A stretch of DNA of 64,000 nucleotides from NCBI RefSeq assembly GCF_001921745.1, contig NZ_MRYA01000001.1, positions 980,922 through 1,044,921 on the forward strand. The letters are read 5' to 3'. The stretch is from Psychrobacter sp. Cmf 22.2. GTDB lineage: Bacteria; Pseudomonadota; Gammaproteobacteria; Pseudomonadales; Moraxellaceae. The position numbers and the translations under genes were made by a program. Position 1 is the first letter of the stretch; each line of letters begins with the position of its first letter. Shown piece by piece: positions 35,070 to 43,823 of this stretch. Below the pieces are notes generated by a model. The model worked only from the letters and a program-made list of their open reading frames with translations, was not told the origin of the DNA and did no database searches.

Positions 35070-35564
35070 GTAACAGGCTCACTGATGATTAACAACAATT
35101 GACCAAAGCTGAGGCCCTGATCAAACAATCCTAAAAGATACAATTTATGTTTATTGTATGATAGCTAATAAATATATTTTATTATTTATTTCAACAATTT
35201 AATAAGAAGACAGCGTTTGGATAATAGTATCCTCTCTATGACAATAATATCTCAACCCCTTAGTTTACTGTTAAATAGACAAAAGGTCATTATTAATATG
35301 TTTAATGGGCAGTAGAGAGTTTTTGGATTAATAGTTTGATAATGTGTTTTTACCGTGTACTATTGTTTGTAGACAACAGTTAATATTGATTTTAGGCGTG
35401 TAAGACATGGGTAATGATTGAATTTGTGCGCGGGTTTCTCTAGAATGTTGCGCTTTGTTACCGCTGTCTTTTGTTTATGACGTCATCATTGCTTTGTTGA
35501 CGTCATCTTTATTTTAGACGCAAATAAACTTGTTCTTTTCACTGGCCAGTTGGGATTGACCCTT
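35070..35564. other. Divergent promoter region between tolQ and the purine permease gene
   Basis: About 495 bp without a gene. It contains the paired TGACGTCA palindromes at 35478-35507 and must carry promoters for both flanking units. The stretch next to tolQ is very AT-rich. Confidence 0.45.
35478..35507 (+). promoter_or_regulatory. Tandem TGACGTCA palindromes upstream of the purine permease gene
   Basis: TGACGTCATC occurs at 35478-35487 and again at 35498-35507, exactly 20 bp apart, so two 8-bp palindromes lie on the same face of the helix. They end 57 bases before the permease ATG, a good place for a repressor or activator. The protein that would bind is not known. Confidence 0.5.
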
Positions 35565-36860
35565 ATGAATGCAATTGAGCGCTATTTTGGAATTAATGGT
35601 GACAATACGACGATAAAAACGGAAATTGTTGCCGGTATAACGACATTTTTAACGATGGCTTATATCATTTTTGTCAACCCCAATATATTAGCAGAAGCGG
35701 GCATGGATAAAGGGGCAGTGTTTGTCGCTACCTGTCTTGCCGCTGCGATAGGCTGTTTTATAATGGGTCTTTATGCGCGTTTGCCCGTAGCGTTGGCACC
35801 TGGCATGGGTCTTAACGCCTTTTTTACCTATGGTGTGGTTTTAGGGATGGGTTATGCATGGCAGACAGCACTCGGTGCTGTTTTTTTGTCGGGGTGCATA
35901 TTCATACTATTAAGCTTATTTAAAATCCGTGAATGGATTATTAATTCTATTCCGATCGCTCTTAAACAAGGGGTTATCGCAGGTATCGGTGCATTTTTAG
36001 CGTTTATTGCCCTGCAAAGCTCAGGCGTTATCGTTGGGCAAGACGCAACGCTAGTGACGCTTGGTGATATGACCTCATTTGGTCCTATGATGGCATCCAT
36101 AGGTTTCTTTGTTATCATCGGGCTATCGTATAAAAAAGTCCCCGGTGCTGTGACGATTGGTATTTTACTGGTTGCTTTAATCAGTCTATTGGCAGGTCAT
36201 ACTGAGTTTGCTGGGATTATATCTACGCCACCCTCCATTGCGCCAACTCTTATGCAGCTTGATATTGCTGGGGCGTTTGATGTTACTATGATCAGTGTTA
36301 TTTTTGCTTTTTTGTTCGTTGATCTATTTGATACCGCAGGTACGCTAGTGGCGACGACAAGCCAAGCGAAATTGATTGATAAAGACGGCAACATACCTAA
36401 TATGGGCAAAGCACTACTGGCAGATTCGACAGCGACGGTGACAGGTGCGATGCTTGGTACCTCATCGACCACCAGTTACGTTGAGAGTGTGGCAGGTATT
36501 GCTGCAGGCGGACGTACGGGACTTGTGGCGGTAACAGTCGGAGTGATGTTCTTATTAAGTACTTTTTTTGCACCGCTCGCTGGTATGATTCCAGCGTACG
36601 CTACCGCTGGCGCTATCTTTTACGTCGCCGTACTAATGCTAGGCACGTTAAAAGATATCAACTGGGCAGATTTGACAGATGCAGCACCCGTTGTTGTCGT
36701 GCTGTTATTTACGCCACTGACATATTCTATCGCTGATGGTATTGCCCTTGGTTTTATTACCTTTACCGCAGTTAAGCTGATGTCTGGCAAAGTCAATGAA
36801 GTGACTCTACCAGTATGGGTGCTAACAATCATCTTACTTGTTAAGATCATATGGTTATAG
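35565..36860 (+). CDS. NCS2-family purine permease (AzgA/PbuG type)
   Basis: This 431-residue membrane protein with about 12-14 helices matches the AzgA-like branch of nucleobase transporters, which import hypoxanthine, guanine or adenine with protons. Diagnostic segments include TFLTMAYIIFVNPNIL near 25-45, APGMGLNAFF near 85-95, FLFVDLFDTAGTL near 250 and SSTTSYVESVAGIAAGGRTG near 290-310. I use the ATG at 35565; the frame can be extended to a TTG. With guanine deaminase and xanthine dehydrogenase in the window, guanine or hypoxanthine are likely substrates (inference). Confidence 0.9.
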   Translation: MNAIERYFGINGDNTTIKTEIVAGITTFLTMAYIIFVNPNILAEAGMDKGAVFVATCLAAAIGCFIMGLYARLPVALAPGMGLNAFFTYGVVLGMGYAWQTALGAVFLSGCIFILLSLFKIREWIINSIPIALKQGVIAGIGAFLAFIALQSSGVIVGQDATLVTLGDMTSFGPMMASIGFFVIIGLSYKKVPGAVTIGILLVALISLLAGHTEFAGIISTPPSIAPTLMQLDIAGAFDVTMISVIFAFLFVDLFDTAGTLVATTSQAKLIDKDGNIPNMGKALLADSTATVTGAMLGTSSTTSYVESVAGIAAGGRTGLVAVTVGVMFLLSTFFAPLAGMIPAYATAGAIFYVAVLMLGTLKDINWADLTDAAPVVVVLLFTPLTYSIADGIALGFITFTAVKLMSGKVNEVTLPVWVLTIILLVKIIWL

Positions 36861-36967
36861 CTTAATTGTTTATTTATTCACGTTATGTCTGTCAATGTTT
36901 AAACCAAGACTTGTCGAACATAGTGTAAATATACACTGCCAATAGGCATTAATGTTTACTACTTTTT

Positions 36968-37003
36968 ACCCTCTTTAACTTCGACTGTTAAGGAGGGTTT
37001 TTT
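36968..37003 (+). terminator. Terminator after the purine permease gene
   Basis: ACCCTCTTTAAC (36968-36979) pairs with GTTAAGGAGGGT (36987-36998), with one G-T position, followed by six T bases. The 3' arm contains AAGGAGGG, a perfect Shine-Dalgarno, discussed as a finding. Confidence 0.85.
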
Positions 37004-37625
37004 ATGCAAAACGCAAATATTTTTAACCAAACGATTAACACTATGGCTGCAAAAAACCTTATTAAATAAACAATAATCAACAAAAGACCATCAATTAGGA
37101 GCTACCTATAACTTTATACCGCTAACTATTTGTTTTTAAATAATATATTTATTAATATAAATGAGCGATATTGTTAGTTTGAAAAATTGTTTCATGATAA
37201 TATGGCGGGGTTAAGCGCATCACCTCAATCAACGCCGTAGAGGTTTTTCTTACAGTGAATTAGCGTCATACAAGATGATAATTTTGGTTCAATCAGCTTA
37301 TATAAAAGCCATTAAATGTTGATCGCACTCCTTTCACTACAGACAAGAAGAAGGCACTAATGCCGCTTAACTGTTCGTTGTTGCCTTTGAATTGTTAACG
37401 TAGCACTTTTTTAACAATCGAACGACCTACTTAACCCTCTCCAGCTTATGCTGGATTTGCTCGTTTTGTGATGGTGCCGTTTGGTCTCCTATAGATAGCT
37501 GTTATTGGTTGTTTATCACTGCTATTTGGCGGAATGTTTAATTGCTTTATTCTAAATATTTGCGTTATTAAGAGTCCACAAGCGCCATTTATTATGGTTT
37601 TTTTAACGATAGTTATGGAGTTGGT
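37004..37625. other. putA upstream region
   Basis: A 622-bp gene-poor stretch. It starts with a 21-codon frame (37004-37069) directly after the terminator. Further on, ATTGTTAA at 37391-37398 and TTAACAAT at 37411-37418 form an 8-bp inverted repeat with arms 20 bp apart, and CCAGC/GCTGG makes a hairpin near 37441-37454. These may be control sites for putA, which in this organism cannot repress itself because its protein lacks the DNA-binding domain. Confidence 0.45.
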
Positions 37626-40600
37626 ATGAACCCAATAGACCAGTTTACCCCCAAAGAGCCTATTTTATTTAATCCTATCGATTTGCTTGCACCTGAGTAT
37701 ATTACTCAGTCTGCAGATGACCTTTATGCGCGTATATCACCGTTATATAGTGTCGATGAAGACCGCTGGTTGGACAGATTGCTACCGCTAGCTAAGCCTA
37801 GTGATAAAGAGCGCGATGATGCTAGCGAGCAGACACGTAAACTGGTTGAATACGTGCGTAACGATGGTAAAGCGATCAAGATGGTGGATTCATTGCTACT
37901 TGAATATAGCCTTGATACTCAAGAAGGTATCTTGCTAATGAGCTTGGCTGAAGCGTTGATTCGTGTCCCTGACAGCTACACCGCTGATGCGCTAATCCGT
38001 GACAAAATGAGTGTAGCCGACTGGAAAAAACATCTAAAAGATGACAACGGTTTTATGGTCAATGCCTCAACATGGGGCATGATGATGACTGGCCGTGTTG
38101 TCAGTATTGACAGCAGTACCACCGCCTCTGGATTTTTGGATCGCATGACCAAAAAGATGGGCGAGCCAATGATTCGCGGTGCGATGCAAAAAGCCATGCG
38201 CATTATGGGGCATCAGTTTGTATTGGGTGAGACCATTGAAGAGGCCAATAAAAACAGCCAACCTTATCGTAATAAAGGCTATACCTATTCGTTCGATATG
38301 CTAGGCGAAGCGGCTATCACTAATAAAGATGCTGAAAAGTACTTCAATGACTACCTACATGCAATTAAAGCGACTGCCAATGTTAGAGTCAAGGAAGGCA
38401 TGCCTAAGCCCTCTGTATCTATCAAGTTGTCAGCGCTACATCCACGCTATGAAGCAACGCAAGAGGCACAAGTCTTAGGGCTACTACGTCAGCGCTGTTT
38501 GCTACTTATTGAAGCGGCACGCGAAGTCGATGTCGATATCAGTATCGATGCAGAAGAAGCGGATCGTCTTGAGATTTCCTTAAAGTTATTTGAATCACTA
38601 TATCGTGACCCATTGACCGCAGGCTGGGATGGCCTAGGACTAGTCGTTCAGGGCTACTCAAAACGTGCGATTGCGATATTTGCATGGCTTGCTCGTTTGG
38701 CCAAAGAAGTGGGCGACCGTATTCCGCTACGTCTAGTCAAAGGCGCGTACTGGGACTTTGAGATTAAGCTTGCGCAGCAAAAAGGTCTGTCAGGCTATCC
38801 AGTTTGGACCCGTAAAGAGGGCACAGATACCGCCTATCTTGCTTGCGCACGGTTTTTGTTATCAGAACATTTACGTGGTTTAATTTGGCCACAGTTCGCA
38901 ACTCACAACGCCCATACTTTGGCATCTGTCATGACCATGAGTACGCACAGAGACTTTGAGTTCCAGCGTCTACATGGGATGGGGGACGCGCTTTATGATC
39001 ATATTTTACAGTCATACAGTATACCTGTACGTATCTATGCCCCTGTTGGCGCTCATCAAGACTTATTGCCATACTTAGTGCGCCGCTTGCTTGAAAATGG
39101 CGCGAACAGCTCATTTGTACACCAGTTATTAGATAAGTCATATCCAATTGATAAGCTTACAGTACATCCATATGACAAGCTATTGGCCAATGAGACTCTG
39201 CATAATCCTGAGATTCCGTTACCCCTAGACATCTATGGCAATCGCCGTGCTAGCTTTGGGCCTAATATATTTGTAGAGTCGCAATGGCAGCCGTTCAAAA
39301 CGGCGATTAATAGTCATTTGAATAATACATGGTCAGCAGCGCCCGTTATCAATGGTCAAGCAGTCAGCACATTTGAGCAGGATGGCACAAGTCATCAGCT
39401 TGAGAGTCATACAGTGCGTGCGCCTTGGAACCATGAAGTTGTGGCTGGCAAAGTACAATATGCCAATGCAGATTTGGCTCGTCAAGCCATCGATGCTGCT
39501 GTCGCTGGACAAGCGAGTTGGCAAGCAGTACCGGCTTCTGAGCGTGCAGCTATCTTACGCAAAACTGCTGATTTGTACGAAGAAAATTACGCTGAGCTAA
39601 TGGCGTTATGCCAAATGGAGGCGGGCAAAACGACACAAGACAGCATTGATGAAATCAAAGAAGCGGTCGATTTTTGTCGTTTTTATGCCGATGAAGCGGA
39701 GCGCTTGAACGATATCACCCATGAATTTACAGACTTAGCTGGTAAGCAGTCACGCCAAGTTTATAAGGCGCGCGGCACCTTTGTCTGTATCAGCCCATGG
39801 AACTTTCCATTGGCAATTTATACAGGTCAAATCGTTGCAGCATTAGCAGCAGGCAATACGGTGGTAGCAAAGCCAGCAGAACAAACCAGCTTGATCGCAC
39901 ATTTTGGTGCTAAGTTGATGTATCAAGCTGGCGTGCCGAGTGAGGCATTGCAGTTTGTCACTGGTGCAGGTGAAGTAGGCGGTGCGCTGACAGCAGCAGA
40001 CAACTTATCTGGGGTTATCTTTACGGGCTCAACGCAAACCGCGCAGCGTATCAACCAAAGCTTAAATGATCATGCGCAAACAAGTGGCGAGCTGCCAATT
40101 TTGATTGCTGAAACTGGTGGTCAAAATGCCATGATCGTCGATTCCACGGCATTGCCAGAACAGGTGGTCAAAGACGCTGTGCTATCGGCGTTTGGTTCAG
40201 CAGGACAGCGCTGTTCTGCATGCCGTATATTGTGTGTACAAGAAGATGTGGCAGATGGACTGATTGAATTACTACAAGGTCATATGGCAGAGCTTATCGT
40301 AGGTAATCCAACTTACGTTGCAACAGATGTCGGTCCAGTGATTGATGCAGATGCTAAGCAGGGGCTCGAGAGTCATATCGAGCGTATGAAATCTGAGCCG
40401 ACAGCGGCTATCTTGGCGCAAACACCTATGAGTGCTAGCTCAGTAGTCAGTGAAGAGCAATCTACCTTTGTATTGCCGACAGCGATTGAGGTACAAACCA
40501 TCGACGTTATTGGTGGCGAGCATTTTGGCCCGATATTGCACGTACTGCGTTATAAGGCTCGTGAGTTGGATCAGCTTATCGATGCGATTAATGCGACAGG

Positions 40601-40910
40601 TTTTGGTTTAACCTTAGGTATCCATAGCCGTATTGAAAATATCGCTGAGCATATCGAGCGCCGCGCTGTTGTAGGTAATACTTATGTCAATCGTAACCAA
40701 ATCGGTGCTGTGGTCAACGTTCAACCTTTCGGTGGCTGCGGCTTATCAGGGACTGGCCCAAAAGCTGGTGGTCCACATTATGTAGCACGTTTGATGAAGC
40801 TAAGCTCTGAATCTTTTAGCTCAGCAAAACCAAACGCTACAAAACTGGCTACCGAAGCATCTAGTACTGTAAACAATACGACATCAACCACTCAAACAGA
40901 GCTTGCATAA
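37626..40910 (+). CDS. putA: Bifunctional proline dehydrogenase / pyrroline-5-carboxylate dehydrogenase
   Basis: PutA oxidises proline to glutamate. The 1094-residue protein has the helical arm, then an FAD-dependent proline dehydrogenase barrel (about 130-540; RLVKGAYWDFE, ATHNAHT and the YAPVGAHQDLLPYLVRRLLENG segment) and an aldehyde dehydrogenase domain (about 620-1060) with Glu829 in AETGGQ and the catalytic Cys863 in GQRCSAC. The ribbon-helix-helix DNA-binding domain of E. coli PutA is missing, so it is not a repressor. After the GLSGTGPKAGGP motif it ends in a Ser/Thr-rich tail; the C-terminal domain of long PutAs is in the next gene instead. Upstream GGAG supports the ATG. Confidence 0.95.
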   Translation: MNPIDQFTPKEPILFNPIDLLAPEYITQSADDLYARISPLYSVDEDRWLDRLLPLAKPSDKERDDASEQTRKLVEYVRNDGKAIKMVDSLLLEYSLDTQEGILLMSLAEALIRVPDSYTADALIRDKMSVADWKKHLKDDNGFMVNASTWGMMMTGRVVSIDSSTTASGFLDRMTKKMGEPMIRGAMQKAMRIMGHQFVLGETIEEANKNSQPYRNKGYTYSFDMLGEAAITNKDAEKYFNDYLHAIKATANVRVKEGMPKPSVSIKLSALHPRYEATQEAQVLGLLRQRCLLLIEAAREVDVDISIDAEEADRLEISLKLFESLYRDPLTAGWDGLGLVVQGYSKRAIAIFAWLARLAKEVGDRIPLRLVKGAYWDFEIKLAQQKGLSGYPVWTRKEGTDTAYLACARFLLSEHLRGLIWPQFATHNAHTLASVMTMSTHRDFEFQRLHGMGDALYDHILQSYSIPVRIYAPVGAHQDLLPYLVRRLLENGANSSFVHQLLDKSYPIDKLTVHPYDKLLANETLHNPEIPLPLDIYGNRRASFGPNIFVESQWQPFKTAINSHLNNTWSAAPVINGQAVSTFEQDGTSHQLESHTVRAPWNHEVVAGKVQYANADLARQAIDAAVAGQASWQAVPASERAAILRKTADLYEENYAELMALCQMEAGKTTQDSIDEIKEAVDFCRFYADEAERLNDITHEFTDLAGKQSRQVYKARGTFVCISPWNFPLAIYTGQIVAALAAGNTVVAKPAEQTSLIAHFGAKLMYQAGVPSEALQFVTGAGEVGGALTAADNLSGVIFTGSTQTAQRINQSLNDHAQTSGELPILIAETGGQNAMIVDSTALPEQVVKDAVLSAFGSAGQRCSACRILCVQEDVADGLIELLQGHMAELIVGNPTYVATDVGPVIDADAKQGLESHIERMKSEPTAAILAQTPMSASSVVSEEQSTFVLPTAIEVQTIDVIGGEHFGPILHVLRYKARELDQLIDAINATGFGLTLGIHSRIENIAEHIERRAVVGNTYVNRNQIGAVVNVQPFGGCGLSGTGPKAGGPHYVARLMKLSSESFSSAKPNATKLATEASSTVNNTTSTTQTELA

Positions 40911-40921
40911 GGAGTAGCAAC

Positions 40922-41611
40922 ATGGCAAACGAATTCAAAAAAAATCATGCTCAAGTTTGTGAAGCTTGGCGATTACTTGGCGCAGTACAGCGTGCTACTT
41001 ATCTGGAAGCTGCCATTCCTAAGCTGGCATTGTTCACAGGGGACGCCAATAAAGCGCGTCGCTTGTTCAATCATTTGCTAAGCGCAGCACCCAGTCTTGA
41101 TGAAGTACATCGTATGACAGGTGCTACAGGCGAGTCCAACGATCTTTATGTGACTGCCCGTGGTAAGACGATGGTTGTCGGTGGCGAGTCTGCCAGAACA
41201 ATGGCGGTGCTCGGTCAGCTTATCGCTGCATTATTGACAGGCAATGAAGTCATCTTGCATTGTCCAAGCCAAGAAGAGATGTGCGTAGAAGCCGCAAAAG
41301 TACTCTATGATACGGGTATCAGTGAGGATGTGCTGAGTGTTGCAAACGACTCAAAAACGATTACTTTGCTACATATCGATCGTCTCGCGCAAGTAGCAGT
41401 TGCAGGTAGCGCTGCTGAAGTGCAAGAGATCAGTCAAACATTGGCTGATACTGATGGCATCTTAACTCAAGTGATTGCAGTGACAGATATGGATGGCTTA
41501 TCAGACATGCTTACGCTAGATTATCTACATCGTTTTGTCACTGAGCGAGTGATCACTATCAATACCACTGCTATTGGCGGTAATGCAAGCCTGCTTGAGC
41601 TTGGAACATAA
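40922..41611 (+). CDS. Separate protein matching the PutA C-terminal (ALDH-superfamily) domain
   Basis: The 229-residue product starts 11 bases after putA with its own GGAG site. Residues 60-115 (TGATGESNDLYVTARGKTMVV then LGQLIAALLTGNEVILHCPSQ) match the conserved C-terminal domain of long PutA proteins, whose usual motif is PGPTGE-N followed by an ALDH-like fold without catalytic residues. In those proteins the domain covers the channel that carries the intermediate between the two active sites and aids assembly. The size (about 230 residues) is right for that domain. The clean stop and ribosome site argue against a sequencing frameshift. The match is by eye. Confidence 0.7.
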   Translation: MANEFKKNHAQVCEAWRLLGAVQRATYLEAAIPKLALFTGDANKARRLFNHLLSAAPSLDEVHRMTGATGESNDLYVTARGKTMVVGGESARTMAVLGQLIAALLTGNEVILHCPSQEEMCVEAAKVLYDTGISEDVLSVANDSKTITLLHIDRLAQVAVAGSAAEVQEISQTLADTDGILTQVIAVTDMDGLSDMLTLDYLHRFVTERVITINTTAIGGNASLLELGT

Positions 41612-41684
41612 TAAAAAGTAGTGTAAGACATACTAAGCAGTTAAGTGCTTAGTAGTTAGAATATTAATTAGTAGTATATAGATG

Positions 41685-41747
41685 ACGGTTAGTGTTTATT
41701 TACAAGAGTTTTAAAACTTTTGGAGATAAGTGCTAACCGTTTTTTTT
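41685..41747 (+). terminator. Terminator of the put operon
   Basis: ACGGTTAG (41685-41692) pairs with CTAACCGT (41733-41740), the stem continues imperfectly and a second hairpin AGTTTTAAAACT lies in the loop. Eight T bases follow. It ends 74-136 bases past the last put gene. Confidence 0.85.
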
Positions 41748-41855
41748 GTCAATTTTAAAGTGTTTTATGACTTATAAGATGTTTTCTAAAAGTTTTACTA
41801 AACGTTATTTAATCGCTTGTAGGTGAGCAATAGGGGTGATAATATAAATAAAACC

Positions 41856-41869
41856 TGACTAAATAGTCA
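41856..41869 (+). promoter_or_regulatory. Palindrome upstream of xdhA
   Basis: TGACTAAATAGTCA is a perfect 6-bp inverted repeat with a two-base centre, 113 bases before the xdhA ATG in the spacer after the put terminator. It shares TGAC/GTCA ends with the palindromes near the purine permease gene, but the spacing differs, so a common regulator is only a possibility. Confidence 0.35.
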
Positions 41870-41981
41870 TCTTTATAAGAGTAGAAATTTGATGTTCTAT
41901 TGTACTTTTGATCAGCATGTGTTCAGAATATAGTCATATTACAATATTTTATAAAGCTCAATTTTTTAGCCGAGTCCTGCT

Positions 41982-43721
41982 ATGATTAGTTTCTATCTAA
42001 ACGGAAAGCGCCACGAGTTAAACGACCTCAATCCGAATACAACGGTACTTGAGTATTTGCGCTTATATGAGCATCAAACTGATACTAAAGAAGGCTGCGG
42101 TAGTGGGGATTGCGGCGCTTGTACTATTATGGCGCAACGCCTGTCTAATCATGCGACGAGCGAGCCTAGCGACAGCACTCCTTTTTATACCTTCAACTCC
42201 TGTATTACTCTATTGTCGTTGATGGATGGACATCATCTGATGACAGCGTCTTATCTAGCGGATAACCCAGCGCATCACCCAGAGCGGGCACTGTTACATC
42301 CTGCACAGCAAGCGATGGTCGACTGTCATGGCTCGCAGTGCGGATTTTGTACCCCAGGTTTTGTGATGTCGCTTGCAAATGTATATGAAAACCATCGCAT
42401 GCAGCATAACCGTGTTAAGCAAGTCACTGCCAAGCAGGACATCATAAATGGTCAGCCCACCAACAATGATTTAAGCTATGAGGATATTGTCGCTTCCATA
42501 TCAGGGAATCTATGCCGATGTACTGGTTATCGCCCCATCATCGAAGCTGGTCTAATGATGGGCAAAATCGGTCAACAAAGAGACGCTGATCAAACAGCCG
42601 CAAAGGACTTGAGCATAAGTTTAGCGACTGATGTCATGGCAAACGACAAAAAATCGCTACCTAAAAGCATAGCAACAGATACAGTAGATCAGGTGTCAAC
42701 TACTACGCTGGCATTGGCTAAAGGAGTACGACAGCTATTTATTCCAAAATCAATGAACGAGCTTGATGAGCTATTAGCCTTATACCCAAGTGCAACCATT
42801 TGGGCGGGTGGTACGGATTTGGGATTGAGCATTACTCAGCATTTAGTTGACCATGAAACTATCATTCAGCTGTCAGCCATTGACGAGCTAAAATCATGGT
42901 CGTTGTCTGATTTAGACCCTCGATCTAAATCAGATAATGCTACTAATGCCAATGTAGAAGCGAAAACTTTGAAACTTGGTGCAGGTATGACCTATCAGCA
43001 CATGCTGCCGATACTTGAGCAGTATTTTCCTGCCTTTGCTGCGCTATTTGCCAGAATTGCGTCACCGCAAATACGTAATATGGGTACGCTCGGCGGTAAT
43101 ATTGCCAATGCCTCGCCTATCGGTGATCTGCCTCCCATTTTATTAGCATTAGACGCTCGCGTTCATTTGCGTCATTGTGGTCCTGATAATAAAAATGACA
43201 GTGCAAAAAAGATTAGTGATAAAGATAAAGTCAACAACGTTGAATATAGTAAAAAGTCTTATGTTGACGAGATAATACCTTTATCAGAGTTTTTTATAGA
43301 TTATAAAAAGACCAAGCTGCGGGCAGGCAGTTATATCGTCGCTGTTCATATACCACTGATGCAGGATAACCAGCACCTATTTATTCATAAAATTAGCAAG
43401 CGTTATGAAGATGATATATCCGCTTGTTTGGTCGCTATAAGAATTGATCTGTCAGCAAACGGTAACAGTATCAACCATGCAAAAGTCGGTCTGGGCGGTA
43501 TGGCGGCTATACCATTGTTAGCTAAGAATTGTCAGCAAGCACTTCTAGGACAGCCTCTTGAGGTAACAAGTTTTGAGAGCGCTGCAAAAGCACTACCGAT
43601 GGATGTCTCGCCATTAACAGATGTCCGAGCCAGCCGTGAGTATCGCTTGCATGTGGTACAACGGTTATTGATTAAGTGTGGCAAGCAGCTGATAAGAGAT
43701 GTGCAGGTTGAAAATGCTTAA
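41982..43721 (+). CDS. xdhA: Xanthine dehydrogenase small subunit (FeS and FAD domains)
   Basis: Xanthine dehydrogenase oxidises hypoxanthine and xanthine to urate. The 579-residue subunit begins with a plant-type [2Fe-2S] domain (CGSGDCGACT near 39-48), then a second [2Fe-2S] domain (CGFCTPGF and CRCTGYRP, about 118-185), a 60-residue polar linker and a CO-dehydrogenase-type FAD domain (AGGTDLGLS, MGTLGGNIANASPIGDLPP). Order and length fit bacterial XdhA. xdhB follows after 102 bp. Confidence 0.95.
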   Translation: MISFYLNGKRHELNDLNPNTTVLEYLRLYEHQTDTKEGCGSGDCGACTIMAQRLSNHATSEPSDSTPFYTFNSCITLLSLMDGHHLMTASYLADNPAHHPERALLHPAQQAMVDCHGSQCGFCTPGFVMSLANVYENHRMQHNRVKQVTAKQDIINGQPTNNDLSYEDIVASISGNLCRCTGYRPIIEAGLMMGKIGQQRDADQTAAKDLSISLATDVMANDKKSLPKSIATDTVDQVSTTTLALAKGVRQLFIPKSMNELDELLALYPSATIWAGGTDLGLSITQHLVDHETIIQLSAIDELKSWSLSDLDPRSKSDNATNANVEAKTLKLGAGMTYQHMLPILEQYFPAFAALFARIASPQIRNMGTLGGNIANASPIGDLPPILLALDARVHLRHCGPDNKNDSAKKISDKDKVNNVEYSKKSYVDEIIPLSEFFIDYKKTKLRAGSYIVAVHIPLMQDNQHLFIHKISKRYEDDISACLVAIRIDLSANGNSINHAKVGLGGMAAIPLLAKNCQQALLGQPLEVTSFESAAKALPMDVSPLTDVRASREYRLHVVQRLLIKCGKQLIRDVQVENA

Positions 43722-43823
43722 CAGATTTATTAACGATAATTTTTAAATGATAGCTAAAGCGCTAAAGGCTGAATTTGTAGCTTTTGCTCCGTTTATAAAA
43801 GCACCAATATAGAGAGAATTATC

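Noticed and set aside
35400..35564. Purine riboswitch ahead of the purine permease gene
   Set aside because: I could not find the conserved three-way junction core; only the paired palindromes stand out.
40900..40925. Sequencing frameshift as the cause of the split putA
   Set aside because: The upstream frame ends in a plain TAA after a non-conserved Ser/Thr tail, and the next gene has its own GGAG and ATG, so two real genes are more likely.
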